Source of the DNA: an uncultured Clostridia bacterium | GTDB taxonomy: Bacteria > Bacillota > Clostridia > Oscillospirales > CAG-272 | Length of the DNA stretch: 43,262 bases | Assembly (NCBI GenBank): GCA_947625265.1 | Contig: CANQNM010000003.1 | Location: 1 to 43,262 of the forward strand | Reading direction: 5' to 3' | Shown here: piece after piece, positions 8,849 to 17,398 of the stretch | Numbering within the stretch: position 1 is the stretch's first letter | Layout: every line of letters begins with the position of its first letter | The notes under the pieces: model-generated | Databases searched by the model: none | Told to the model about the DNA's origin: nothing | Seen by the model: only the letters and a program-made list of their open reading frames with translations | Translations under genes and position numbers: made by a program

Positions 8849-10660
8849 TTACGCTGCTTTTTCGGACGCCCTGCCGATCTTTGAGGAAACCGTTTCGGCA
8901 ATCAGGGCCATACCCGCGGCGTTGGGGTGCAAGCGGTCCACCGTATAGGTTGAAATATTGGTGGCGTCGATACCGCATGCGTCGTACAGGTCAATAAGTT
9001 CTGCGCCCATATTCCGGGCAATGGTACGTATGGCACCGTTATACTCCTCAATGCTTGCGCCGATGCCGTTGGTGTCCCCCGAAAAGCGCTTTCTGTCGGG
9101 CAGGAACGTACAGCAATAGATCTCAGCATTCTCATACTCTTGCATCATATTGTAGAGCATTCTGCCGTATGCCTCGCTAAAGGTCGATGGACTTGTCGGG
9201 GGAACGGCACCCCCATCATAAGTCCCTACCGCGGTGTTGGCGGCAAAATCGTTGACCCCCATAAAAATCACGATGACGTCCGGTTCCTTGCCTTTGTTGT
9301 TATGCAGGTTTCTTGCGCGCACATTGTAGGTTTGGGAATCTTTTACCACCGACCCGGAGTAAGAATTGTTGACACAAATTTCGTAGCCAAGCTGCTTGGC
9401 AACCCTATACCACCAGGTGTCCGTTACCGCCATATCGGCACCCGCATAATTGCCGTTGGGAAACCACACGGCGTTGTTCCCAATAGTGCCATTGTACGAG
9501 GTGTTGTTGGACCACCCCGAATAGGTTGAAATGCTGTCCCCCAAAAAGGAGATCATAGGAGAATTTTTGTTGTTATCAGGATCATCAGGGTTTTGCCCGT
9601 CCCGACTGTAGCCGACGATCTTCAACACCAACGAGTGATTGTTCTGCCCCTTTGACCCGAAAATTCTGTTCCAGAATCCGTAGCGGCCGTCGTTGCGCAA
9701 AAATCCGGGGAGAACCGCCATATCCGCGTCTCCGAACGCCAACGTCTCTCCTTCCTCCAATTCAATATGCAGATCTTTCACCGTCAGCCAGTCTCCCTGC
9801 TTCACACCGCTCAGCTTGCCGGTGAAATCCAGAAGTATTTTCTTCCCGTTCTCAACAGTGCATTGGGACTTTGAAGTAGTAAAGTCGCTCTTCACTACAT
9901 AAACCGGCATATACAGATTGGCGGAAGAGACGGTGTAGCCGCTTGCAAGTCCGTAAAAGGGAAAGGAAATCTCTGTAATCACACTGTTTGAGAAAAGAGA
10001 GGTATCGTACAGAGCGAAAGGCGCGTAGTCCGGCAAAAACGGCGATGAACCCGAAAGATCGGAACTGTCGAAAAGAGCTGCGGAGATGATGCATTTCCCG
10101 CCTTCAAAGGTCACTTTGTAGTTGGCGTTTTCGCACACACCCGTCACCTGTTTGATTCCTCCTGTGCCGGCGTCGAGCGAAAGACTGATTTTTGGATCGT
10201 CTCCCGGCAAAAATCCCTCTGTCTTGTAAGTCAATTCATAGGTATCCCCCAGGGTGAACTCCAAATCGTCAATGAGCACACGGGCGTTCTTGGGACGGAT
10301 CTCCAATTTTGCCTCAAGATCCGACAGAGTCTTCCCGCCGTAGGACAACCGCGCTTTGACAGTATATTCCCCAGCATCGGTTTGTCCGTTGTTTTCATAG
10401 GAAACCGTCACGCCGTTCGGCAGATCGTATACCTCAAGCGCGTGACTTTGCCCGTCGTATTCAAAAGCAGCGTCCTCAAATTTCACCCCTGAAATGTCCG
10501 GAATCTCCCCCGGCAAAGAATTCTGCGACTGCACGGAAGAGTCGTTCAGGGACGGGCTTTCCCCTGCTCCAGAGTTCTGCTTCTTCTCTGTGCAGCCTGA
10601 AAAAAGCACTGTGCATGACAGCAAAAGCGTCAATACCGAAAACCAAACAATCTTTTTCAT
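8849..10660 (-). CDS. SGNH/GDSL-hydrolase lipoprotein with N-terminal beta domains
   Basis: Secreted, membrane-anchored hydrolase of 603 residues. The track start at 10927 is too early; the real start is ATG 10660, with AAAGGAA upstream and a lipoprotein signal (MKKIVWFSVLTLLLS, lipobox LFSGC) directly after it. Residues about 45-180 hold two beta-rich repeats of the MBG/Ig type (YDGQSHALEVYDLPNGVTVS and a second copy), followed by a middle domain. The catalytic domain starts near residue 370 with all four SGNH blocks: LGDSIS (Ser), NNSYSGS (Gly), MGVNDF (Asn) and DRLHPN (Asp/His). Likely a carbohydrate or lipid esterase at the cell surface. It sits downstream of the chrA pair on the same strand but 41 nt away and unrelated. 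Confidence 0.88.
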   Translation of the reverse strand: MKKIVWFSVLTLLLSCTVLFSGCTEKKQNSGAGESPSLNDSSVQSQNSLPGEIPDISGVKFEDAAFEYDGQSHALEVYDLPNGVTVSYENNGQTDAGEYTVKARLSYGGKTLSDLEAKLEIRPKNARVLIDDLEFTLGDTYELTYKTEGFLPGDDPKISLSLDAGTGGIKQVTGVCENANYKVTFEGGKCIISAALFDSSDLSGSSPFLPDYAPFALYDTSLFSNSVITEISFPFYGLASGYTVSSANLYMPVYVVKSDFTTSKSQCTVENGKKILLDFTGKLSGVKQGDWLTVKDLHIELEEGETLAFGDADMAVLPGFLRNDGRYGFWNRIFGSKGQNNHSLVLKIVGYSRDGQNPDDPDNNKNSPMISFLGDSISTYSGWSNNTSYNGTIGNNAVWFPNGNYAGADMAVTDTWWYRVAKQLGYEICVNNSYSGSVVKDSQTYNVRARNLHNNKGKEPDVIVIFMGVNDFAANTAVGTYDGGAVPPTSPSTFSEAYGRMLYNMMQEYENAEIYCCTFLPDRKRFSGDTNGIGASIEEYNGAIRTIARNMGAELIDLYDACGIDATNISTYTVDRLHPNAAGMALIAETVSSKIGRASEKAA

Positions 10661-10701
10661 AAAAAACATTCCTTTCAAAAATATCTTATAACGAAAAGTA
10701 T

Positions 10702-11271
10702 TTAAAACAATCCGTATATGATTATACCAAGCGCCGCAGAAAAGAGGATCATCCCCACGGGCGGAGGTTTTTTCTTCAGTTTCACCAAGATCAGATGGGT
10801 AAGAACCAAAACAAGAAATATGGCTACTCCTCGCCAATCGGGTGAAAATTCCCCTATTTTTTCTATTCCAAAAAGTTGTGAAAGCGCCATGGAGAGCCCC
10901 GTTGCCGCGATAAGTCCCACCACGCACGGACGCACGCCCAAAAGAATTCCCTGCACTGCCGAATATTTCAGAAAGTTGCGCAAAAGGGCGGCGATTGCCA
11001 AAATAACCGTAAACGACGGCACAATCACGCCAATCGTCGCGAAAAGCGCTCCCGCGAACCCTCCCTCATGAGAACCTACAAAAGTGGCCATATTGATAGC
11101 CAAAGGTCCGGGTGTGGATTCGGACACGGCGACAAAGGAGAGAAATTCCTCTTCCGTCAGCCAACCGTGCGAGAGAACCTCTTCCCTCATGAGCGAGATC
11201 ATTCCGTACCCCCCACCGAAGGAAAATCCGCCGATTTTCACGAAGGTGAGAAAGAGAACCAGCAATTTCAC
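10702..11271 (-). CDS. chrA: Chromate transporter family protein, short form (second of pair)
   Basis: Membrane protein of the CHR family, 189 residues, about half the length of full ChrA. The family signature FSFGGGYGMISLM and STPGPLAINMATFVG motif are clear, followed by four or five hydrophobic segments. Start is GTG 11271, overlapping the TGA of the upstream gene (GTGA), so the two are coupled. Paired short CHR proteins are thought to form a heterodimer doing what the two halves of the long protein do: export of chromate or perhaps another oxyanion. Real substrate not shown by sequence. Confidence 0.88.
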   Translation of the reverse strand: MKLLVLFLTFVKIGGFSFGGGYGMISLMREEVLSHGWLTEEEFLSFVAVSESTPGPLAINMATFVGSHEGGFAGALFATIGVIVPSFTVILAIAALLRNFLKYSAVQGILLGVRPCVVGLIAATGLSMALSQLFGIEKIGEFSPDWRGVAIFLVLVLTHLILVKLKKKPPPVGMILFSAALGIIIYGLF

Positions 11272-11864
11272 TTTTTTTCACGCGCCTTTCTTCTCACCGT
11301 GCAGAAAACCAAACCGGCGGCGCCCGCCGCAAGGATGCACAAAACGGTGGAAAAATTCGAGGCAAACAGTGAAGCACACAGCATTCCCGCCACAACCAAC
11401 CCAAAAACAGTCATCGAAAACGGCGTCTTTTCAAGTTCCTTAAAAAGCGTTACCGCCGTCCGGAGAATGAGATACAACACGCAAACGCGGATGCCCGAGA
11501 AGGCATAGGCCACGGCGCGCAGCCTGAGAAACCGGTCGAAGAAAAGCGAAACGGCGAAAATGATGACAAAGGAGGGCAGACATACGCCGAACGTTGCCGC
11601 AAGCGCGCCCCATACCCCGGCGATCTTGTATCCCACATAGGTTCCGCTGTTTACCGCAACCGGACCGGGCGTCGATTCCGCCACCGCGATCATGTCCAAA
11701 AACTCCTCTCTTTGCAGCCACTGCTTCTTCTCTACCAATTCATTTTGAAGGAGAGCAAGCATGGCGTATCCGCCGCCAAATGTGAACAAACCGATCTTCA
11801 GCATCGCGCAAAAAAGGGGAAAAATCATTCTTTTGTCTGTTCCAGCCGTTTTCTTACGGTTCAT
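11268..11864 (-). CDS. chrA: Chromate transporter family protein, short form (first of pair)
   Basis: 198-residue CHR-family half, paralogous to the next gene: FTFGGGYAMLALLQNELVE and ESTPGPVAVNSGTYVGYK match its partner's motifs. Several hydrophobic segments; positively charged C-terminal tail (RRKAREKK). ATG 11864 has a weak ribosome site; an internal ATG at codon 13 (MIFPLF) is a possible alternative. A strong minus-strand promoter at 11985-12013 drives the pair. The two genes overlap by 4 nt. Confidence 0.87.
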   Translation of the reverse strand: MNRKKTAGTDKRMIFPLFCAMLKIGLFTFGGGYAMLALLQNELVEKKQWLQREEFLDMIAVAESTPGPVAVNSGTYVGYKIAGVWGALAATFGVCLPSFVIIFAVSLFFDRFLRLRAVAYAFSGIRVCVLYLILRTAVTLFKELEKTPFSMTVFGLVVAGMLCASLFASNFSTVLCILAAGAAGLVFCTVRRKAREKK

Positions 11865-11984
11865 TTGTGTTCAACCGCGCGCATCCGCCCATTCCTTCCC
11901 AAAAATTTTCAAGAATTTTTTTAAATTTGCGATTCCTACATGACAAAATCACTGTTTCTACTTTCGGTTTTTCATTTTTCATTT

Positions 11985-12013
11985 ATTGTATACCTAAAAA
12001 GAGAATTTGTCAA
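11985..12013 (-). promoter_or_regulatory. Sigma-A promoter for the chrA pair
   Basis: Minus strand TTGACA (12013-12008), 17-nt spacer, TACAAT (11990-11985). Start would fall about 115 nt upstream of the first chrA gene. Confidence 0.75.
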
Positions 12014-12123
12014 CTTGTATTTCTTCGCTTACCCTTCAACTTCAATTTTCAGTCTGTAACTCCATGTTTATTTCTCAAGTTTCTTATCCCAAAGGCAAAC
12101 GGCAAAAATATTTGATTTGACTG

Positions 12124-12152
12124 TTTACAAACCATTTTTTTCGTGCTAAAAT
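12124..12152 (+). promoter_or_regulatory. Sigma-A promoter for the DUF4317 gene
   Basis: TTTACA (12124-12129), 17-nt spacer, TAAAAT (12147-12152). The expected start point near 12159 places the hairpin at 12165-12206 at the very 5' end of the mRNA. Together with the chrA promoter this accounts for the 365-nt gap 11865-12229. Confidence 0.65.
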
Positions 12153-12164
12153 ATCCCCCGCCAA

Positions 12165-12206
12165 TCAGTCGGCCATACCATTGAAATACCATTGAAGGCC
12201 GACTGA
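12165..12206 (+). promoter_or_regulatory. Leader hairpin with duplicated 11-mer in its loop
   Basis: TCAGTCGGCC (12165-12174) pairs perfectly with GGCCGACTGA (12197-12206). The 22-nt loop is exactly two copies of ATACCATTGAA. The structure ends 23 nt before the ATG, just ahead of AAGGAAGGAAAACC. It could be an operator for a dimeric regulator, a 5' mRNA stabiliser or a translation control hairpin. Confidence 0.6.
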
Positions 12207-12229
12207 AAAACAAAGAAGGAAGGAAAACC

Positions 12230-13381
12230 ATGATCGACAAAGAACTGTCCGAAATCAAAAAAACACTGTCCGTCAAAAAAGCCGCCGCAACCTCCGTAAA
12301 AGGATGCTACATCAACGCCGAGGGAAGAATTATCACCACCTTTGAACGCTCCTTCGGACTTATTGAAGAAGCCGAGATTGAAAAATATCTCGCCATTTTC
12401 AAAAGAACCCTCTCCGGCGGGCTGCAAAAGAATCTCATTGACATTGCCTTCTCCCCCGAGCAGGTCTCAGAGGGAGAGGAATATAAACTTCTGAACACCC
12501 TGAAAAAAAGTTCCCTTGAGGACGGGGAAGCGTTGTCCACCTTCTATGAAAAAATCGCTTCCACTGTGAAATCCAAGGACAACTATGCGGTCCTGTTGCT
12601 CTTCAACAGTTACGACGTCCCATTTAAGGGCAGAAACGATGCGCTGGCGGCTGATATCCATGAGGACGGCGGCTTGGGGGAAGTGTACTCCTACATTCTC
12701 TGTGCGCTTTGTCCTGTAAAAGCCGGGAAATCAGCGCTTTGTTATGATCCGATAGAAAAAACCTTTACAAATTCCCGAGGAGAGGGAACCGTCTGCGCTC
12801 CCACCCTTGGATTTCTTTTCCCCGCCTTTGACGGGAGACAAACCAATATTCACAACGCTCTCTTCTACACCAGGAGCACCGAGGAACTGTCCGAGGAATT
12901 TCTTTCGGCAATATTCGGAAAAACGCCGCTTCCTATGCCGGCAGCGGAACAGTTTCGCTCGTTCCGCACGGTTCTTGCCGAAACTCTCGAAGAGGAATGC
13001 AGCCTCCACATGGCGAAGGAGGTTCGCCGCAAGATCTGTGAAAGAATGGAGGAGCATAAGGACAGCCGCGACCCCGAACCTCTCGCGTTAAGCAAAAAAG
13101 AAGTGCGCGACATGCTGTTGGACTGCGGCGTGGCCGATGAAAAAATGGAAAATTTCTCTAAGAACTACAATGATTCCTTTGGTCCGGCAGCCGATCTTAC
13201 ACCTAAAAATATCGTGGATCCCAAACACTTCGAACTGCGCACTCCGGAGGTACTCATCAAAGTTTCACCCGGACATGACGAACTCATCGACACCAAAATC
13301 ATCGACGGAGTAAAATATATTCTGGTACGCGCCGACGGCGACGTGGAGTTCAACGGACTGTCCGTAAAAATTCGCAGCTGA
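12230..13381 (+). CDS. DUF4317 family protein
   Basis: 383-residue soluble protein of the DUF4317 family, which is widespread in Clostridia and has no known function. The recognisable N-terminus is MIDKELSEIKKTLSVKKAAA followed by the conserved block GCYINAEGRIITTFERSF and a central ALCPVKAGKSALCYDP segment. There is no signal peptide, membrane helix or known catalytic motif. AAGGAAGG precedes the ATG. The gene has its own promoter, leader hairpin and terminator, so it is probably monocistronic. Confidence 0.85.
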   Translation: MIDKELSEIKKTLSVKKAAATSVKGCYINAEGRIITTFERSFGLIEEAEIEKYLAIFKRTLSGGLQKNLIDIAFSPEQVSEGEEYKLLNTLKKSSLEDGEALSTFYEKIASTVKSKDNYAVLLLFNSYDVPFKGRNDALAADIHEDGGLGEVYSYILCALCPVKAGKSALCYDPIEKTFTNSRGEGTVCAPTLGFLFPAFDGRQTNIHNALFYTRSTEELSEEFLSAIFGKTPLPMPAAEQFRSFRTVLAETLEEECSLHMAKEVRRKICERMEEHKDSRDPEPLALSKKEVRDMLLDCGVADEKMENFSKNYNDSFGPAADLTPKNIVDPKHFELRTPEVLIKVSPGHDELIDTKIIDGVKYILVRADGDVEFNGLSVKIRS

Positions 13382-13394
13382 CGCTCTTTAAAAA

Positions 13395-13436
13395 CAGACG
13401 GCGGGATGTTTCAAACACGCCCGCCGTCTGCTTTTT
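13395..13436 (+). terminator. Terminator after DUF4317 gene
   Basis: CAGACGGCGGG (13395-13405) pairs with CCCGCCGTCTG (13420-13430), followed by CTTTTT. Confidence 0.85.
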
Positions 13437-13499
13437 CATTGTTGGTTGCCGTTTCGCATTTTGACACGCCTCTGCCATGCTTCGTCTGTCTGTTCGCCT

Positions 13500-13727
13500 T
13501 TACCTGCTCAGCCACTCCTCGGCTTTGGCCTTGGAAAGTGCTTTGATATCTTCCTTTTTGTATGGCGAGGCCTCGCCGCCATTGACATAGAGGAAATACA
13601 GCCCCTTTTCGGTCTGATAAAGACTCTCCTCGTACCCATCAGCGTCGCCAAAATTTCCGTATGTTGCTTTTTTTACAAGCGTCGCGTTTTCAGTATCGTA
13701 TTCTCTTCTGCAAATGATTTTTTTCAT
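13500..13727 (-). CDS. Small conserved-type hypothetical protein (75 aa)
   Basis: MKKIICRREYDTENATLVKK followed by an aromatic-rich middle (ESLYQTEKGLYFLYVNGGEA) and a basic C-terminal helix. The pattern resembles a small protein family common in Firmicutes chromosomes, plasmids and phages that starts MKKII..YDTE and has a LY....GEYFLY core; function unknown. The ribosome site AAGGAAGGAAAATCC before the ATG is strong, which supports a real gene. It faces the DUF4317 gene from the other strand. Confidence 0.7.
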   Translation of the reverse strand: MKKIICRREYDTENATLVKKATYGNFGDADGYEESLYQTEKGLYFLYVNGGEASPYKKEDIKALSKAKAEEWLSR

Positions 13728-13943
13728 GGATTTTCCTTCCTTGGATTTTTGTCTTGATGTTCGAATGTAAGATGCGATTCATCCCATGGAGTATAGCATA
13801 CTTTTTCCCGGCTTTCAATAGTTTTTCCCGTCAAAATTCAGGCAAAAGTCGCTGTTTTGCATAAAATTTCAACAGTTTTCAGTTATGGAGATCGTTTCAA
13901 GGAGATTGAAGCCGAATTTTTTCAAAAACGGCTTTTTTATTCT

Positions 13944-13982
13944 AAAAAAGCCTCTCGCGGTTTTTTCGCCGCGGGAGGCTTT
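13944..13982 (-). terminator. Terminator of the Gfo/Idh operon
   Basis: On the minus strand AAAGCCTCCCGCGG pairs with CCGCGAGAGGCTTT (one C/A mismatch) around an A-rich loop and is followed by TTT. It lies 115 nt past the stop of the 14097-15236 gene. The rest of the 369-nt gap 13728-14096 shows nothing else. Confidence 0.65.
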
Positions 13983-14096
13983 CAAGCACAGTGTTTTTCG
14001 GCGTCAACGCACAGTTCCCGCCCCTTTTCAACCCTTCAAAGAATGGCGTTGGGACGAAAGGCGGACAGCCTGAAACATTCCACCGGAATATCGCCG

Positions 14097-15236
14097 TCAA
14101 ATTTCGGGAATCTCAATGTCAATCTCTTTGCCCAGACGCGCGGATTTCACAATGCTGTCAATGATAATCTGGTTATAGAAGATCTGCGATGTGGGCACGG
14201 GAGCTGTTCCGCCGTTCCTCACCGCGTCAAGGAAGGAGCGCACTTTCTGGTAGAACAAACCGTTCTTTACCGGACCGCACAAGGGGATGACAGTCTCGGT
14301 CTGCTTGCCTGCCACATCATGGTAGAGTGTCATCGGACCGCCTACCGAACCGTTCCAGCATTCGGTGGAGGGAATACGCAATGCACCTTTTGTGCCGAGG
14401 ATCACGGTGTCCCCGGGGGTATTGAGGTGCATCGCCCAGGAAATGCGGAAGTCCAGAATGATTCCGCCCTCCAAACGGACGAAAGCGGCGGCAAAATCCT
14501 CCACATTGAATCTGGCAGCGTCCGCCGGATTGTTGTAGAGAGGATTGGGGCCGAAATAGGAGGAAATATATCCCGACGCCGTCAAGGGCTTGGGATAGCC
14601 AATGGCGTTCAGCACCATATCCAGGGAATAGCATCCGATGTCTCCCAACGCTCCAATGCCTGCGGTTTTATCCTCAATGAAGGTGCTGTTGGGAATTCCT
14701 CTTCGCCGTCCACCGCCGGTCTGGATGTAGTATATATTCCCCAGTTCACCCGATTCGACGATTTTTTTGATCATTTTCATATTGTTGTCCATTCGGGGCT
14801 GAAAACCTACCGAGAGAATCTTCCCGCTTCTTTTCTCCGCCCGAATGATCTCCACGGCCTCTTCGGTCGTCACGCACATCGGTTTTTCCAAAAGAACGTT
14901 CACACCCTTGTCCAGCGCATAGATGGTCGGCTCGGCATGCTGGCGGTTATAAGTGCAAACCGATACCGCATCCAGTTCCTCGTTGTCCAGCATCTCCTTG
15001 TGGCTGGGATAGCAACGCACGCCCTCCACGCCGTATCTTTTAAAGAATTTTTCGGCTTTTCCGGGGATCAGATCGGCGCCAGCCACGATCTCCACGTCCT
15101 CCATTTGCTTCAAACTCTCTATATGCGCTTCGGCAATCCAGCCCGTGCCGATGATGCCCACTTTGAGTTTTCTGCCGTCGTTCTTTTTCTCCTCGACGGT
15201 CTGCTGTGTAAATTGGTTAAGAACCGAATCAGACAT
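14097..15236 (-). CDS. Gfo/Idh/MocA family oxidoreductase
   Basis: NAD(P)-dependent sugar or cyclitol dehydrogenase, 379 residues. The Rossmann motif is VGIIGTGWIAEAHI (about residues 26-39), the family motif EKPMCVTTEEA carries the conserved Lys, and ALGDIGCYSLDMVLNAIG has the Asp-x-Gly-x-Tyr/His-type catalytic block. The N-terminus has about 24 extra residues before the Rossmann fold. It follows the TIM-barrel isomerase on the same strand (85 nt apart), a typical partnership in catabolism of inositol-like or keto-sugar compounds. A divergent AraC gene lies beyond. Exact substrate cannot be read. Confidence 0.88.
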   Translation of the reverse strand: MSDSVLNQFTQQTVEEKKNDGRKLKVGIIGTGWIAEAHIESLKQMEDVEIVAGADLIPGKAEKFFKRYGVEGVRCYPSHKEMLDNEELDAVSVCTYNRQHAEPTIYALDKGVNVLLEKPMCVTTEEAVEIIRAEKRSGKILSVGFQPRMDNNMKMIKKIVESGELGNIYYIQTGGGRRRGIPNSTFIEDKTAGIGALGDIGCYSLDMVLNAIGYPKPLTASGYISSYFGPNPLYNNPADAARFNVEDFAAAFVRLEGGIILDFRISWAMHLNTPGDTVILGTKGALRIPSTECWNGSVGGPMTLYHDVAGKQTETVIPLCGPVKNGLFYQKVRSFLDAVRNGGTAPVPTSQIFYNQIIIDSIVKSARLGKEIDIEIPEI

Positions 15237-15321
15237 TGTTTTTTCCTCTCAAACTTTTTTCAAATTTTGTATTTTGTGACCGTTCTTTTCAAAATCGAAG
15301 GAGAGCGGTCATGACGGAAAT

Positions 15322-16152
15322 TTAAGACCAAAGGCTTTTCAGATATCCGATACTCATCGCGGCGCATTCCAAACTGGTTTTCCCAAGGGACGGATCGTCC
15401 TGCTCCACAACCAGCCAAACGCTTCCCGCCTCCTCCGAAGCTCTGAGAATCTCCGGGATGTTCTGTGCGCCATACCCTACAGGACGGAAAGAAAAGGCGT
15501 CGCTGTCACCCTTGTTCTGCTCCTCTTTCATGCCGATCAGTGCGTACAAATGCGCCGGTTTCTTTCCCGGCATGACGAAGTCCTTTAAATGCACCACCGG
15601 AATCCTGCCGCTGTACTTCCGGACATACGCCGCGGGATCCTCCCCCGCCACATTCACCCAGCAGGTGTCAATTTCTGCCGTGAGAAGATCCGCCGGAATC
15701 TGATCGTAAAGATCGTCAAACCCGTATTTTCCGTTTTCCAGTCTTACAAATTCAAAATCATGATTATGGTACATCATCTGAAGTCCGTACTCCTTGGACT
15801 TTTTGGCGAGCATCCTCACGTTTTCGACTGTAGCGCCGTAGTTCTCTTTGCCCGGGCGATCCTTGCCGCCTAAGTATGGCACCGCGATATAGGAGCAGCC
15901 GATCTCCTTGTACGTCGCAAAGGTTTTATCAGGATCCTCCAGCATCTCTCCCAGCGGTACATGGGCAGAAATCGGGTTCAAATGATATTGAAGGCACAAC
16001 TCACGCACCTGCTCGGCACTTTTGGAGAAAAGACCGGCGAATTCCACGCCGTCGTATCCCATCTTTGCCACACTGTCCAAAGTTCCCTCGAAATCCTTCG
16101 CCATCTGATCCCTTACCGAATACAACTGCAACGCCACCGGAAATTTTTTCAA
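15322..16152 (-). CDS. Sugar phosphate isomerase/epimerase-like TIM barrel protein
   Basis: Xylose-isomerase-like (AP endonuclease 2 superfamily) protein of about 276 residues. The track begins at GTG 16161, but AGGAG abuts that codon; TTG at 16152 has AGGAG at 10-nt spacing and is the better start (N-terminus KKFPVALQLYSVRDQM). Metal-site residues typical of the fold are visible: GYDGVEFAG (Glu), MMYHNHDFEF (His, His), AEIDTCWV (Glu, Asp) and VHLKDF (His, Asp). With the downstream Gfo/Idh dehydrogenase it probably processes an oxidised sugar or cyclitol. Confidence 0.86.
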   Translation of the reverse strand: MKKFPVALQLYSVRDQMAKDFEGTLDSVAKMGYDGVEFAGLFSKSAEQVRELCLQYHLNPISAHVPLGEMLEDPDKTFATYKEIGCSYIAVPYLGGKDRPGKENYGATVENVRMLAKKSKEYGLQMMYHNHDFEFVRLENGKYGFDDLYDQIPADLLTAEIDTCWVNVAGEDPAAYVRKYSGRIPVVHLKDFVMPGKKPAHLYALIGMKEEQNKGDSDAFSFRPVGYGAQNIPEILRASEEAGSVWLVVEQDDPSLGKTSLECAAMSIGYLKSLWS

Positions 16153-16375
16153 AAAAATCACTCTCCTTTTTTCGGATTGACCCCGTTTTTAAAGAACCGT
16201 CCGTCCTTTCAGGTTCAGACGCTGAATTTTGGCAGCACGATGCGCCGACAGAGAACGGTTCGGATATGTCGGGGATCCAGCGCGGACCTTTTCTCGAAAC
16301 AGACCGTGCTGTCAACCATTGGCATGAACCGTGCGACGGTGCTCTGGAAAACAGGACAATTTTCATGATCTCCTC

Positions 16376-16404
16376 TTGCATTATAAGACAATTTGTGGTA
16401 CAAT
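16376..16404 (+). promoter_or_regulatory. Sigma-A promoter upstream of araC-type gene
   Basis: TTGCAT (16376-16381), 17-nt spacer, TACAAT (16399-16404). It leaves a leader of about 175 nt before the ATG at 16587. The 434-nt gap 16153-16586 must also hold the divergent promoter of the isomerase operon, which I could not place. Confidence 0.7.
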
Positions 16405-16586
16405 GAAAGACAACAAATGGTTTTTTATAGACAAATATTGCTGTTTTTCAAAATTCAAAATTTTCAGAAGACCGATTCTACTCTTCCGACGTTAAGGGAG
16501 TTCCGAGAAAAACCGGCAAGTACACGGATCCACTTCATTTCGAAACATCCGTTGGAAAAAACCATGTAGCAAAGGGAGAAACCGAC

Positions 16587-17398
16587 ATGCCTGCGTATGA
16601 GAATCACGGAAATATCCTGCGCTGCACCAGAGGCAGCCGCCTGCACTATTTCGCCCATCGGCACCGGGAAATCGAACTGGTTCTCATGCTTGAGGGAACT
16701 TCCACCGTGGTCGTTGACGGAACATCCCACAAAATTTCAGCGGGAAACGCCCTGATCGTCTTTCCGAATCAACTTCACCAATATATTTCCACCGAAAAAG
16801 AGAATTACATCCTCATCCTGATTCCTGCCAACATCTACGGGGACTATGAGGACAGCATCAACGGACACCGACCGCTGAATCCCGTCATCAAAGGCGGCGC
16901 CCAGGACGGGCAGGTACTCACGCTCGTGAAAATGTGTCTTGAAAACTCCTCACACTATGCCTATCAACGGCATAAATGTCTTATCGGGGCCATTCTCGGT
17001 ATCCTTCTGGAGCATCTGCCACTCACTGAGGCGGTGACGGGAACAATGCCGTGGAAAGAATTCTCTCCTACTGTGAGCAGCATTTTCTTGAGGAAATCTC
17101 CCTTGAGAGTATGGCAAAGGAACTTTTTTTGGGAAAATTCTACATTTCCCATCTTTTCAACAATCAACTCAACACCAGTTTCAGCAATTATATCAACGCT
17201 CTGCGCATTGAAAAAGCAGTCAAATTGCTCACCGCCACCAAACTTTCCATCACGGACGTCTGCTTTTCCTCGGGTTTTACATGCACGCGGACATTCAACA
17301 GGGTTTTTGTCAAACGCATTGGCGTTCCTCCAAGGAAATACCGGGCATACCAGCAGGCGGAGTTCGAATCTCATCTTGAAAAGGAATCAAAGGCATGA
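16587..17398 (+). pseudogene. AraC-family regulator split by a frameshift
   Basis: Frame 16587 encodes an N-terminal cupin sensor domain (FAHRHREIELVLMLEGTSTV, FPNQLHQYIS), preceded by AAAGGGAG. Around 17035-17055 the AraC sense moves to the -1 frame, where MERILSYCEQHFLEEISLES and both helix-turn-helix units (SMAKELFLGKFYISHLFNNQ; ITDVCFSSGFTCTRTFNRVF) follow to TGA 17396. A single-base deletion explains this; joined, the protein is about 270 residues, a normal length. Divergent to the isomerase/dehydrogenase operon, it was probably its regulator. Either a recent pseudogene or a sequencing error; the -1 frame end still forms the ATGA overlap with trmO. Confidence 0.8.

Noticed and set aside
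13857-15314. 485-aa plus-strand ORF
   Set aside because: It is the antisense shadow of the Gfo/Idh gene; codon pattern and motifs support the minus strand only.
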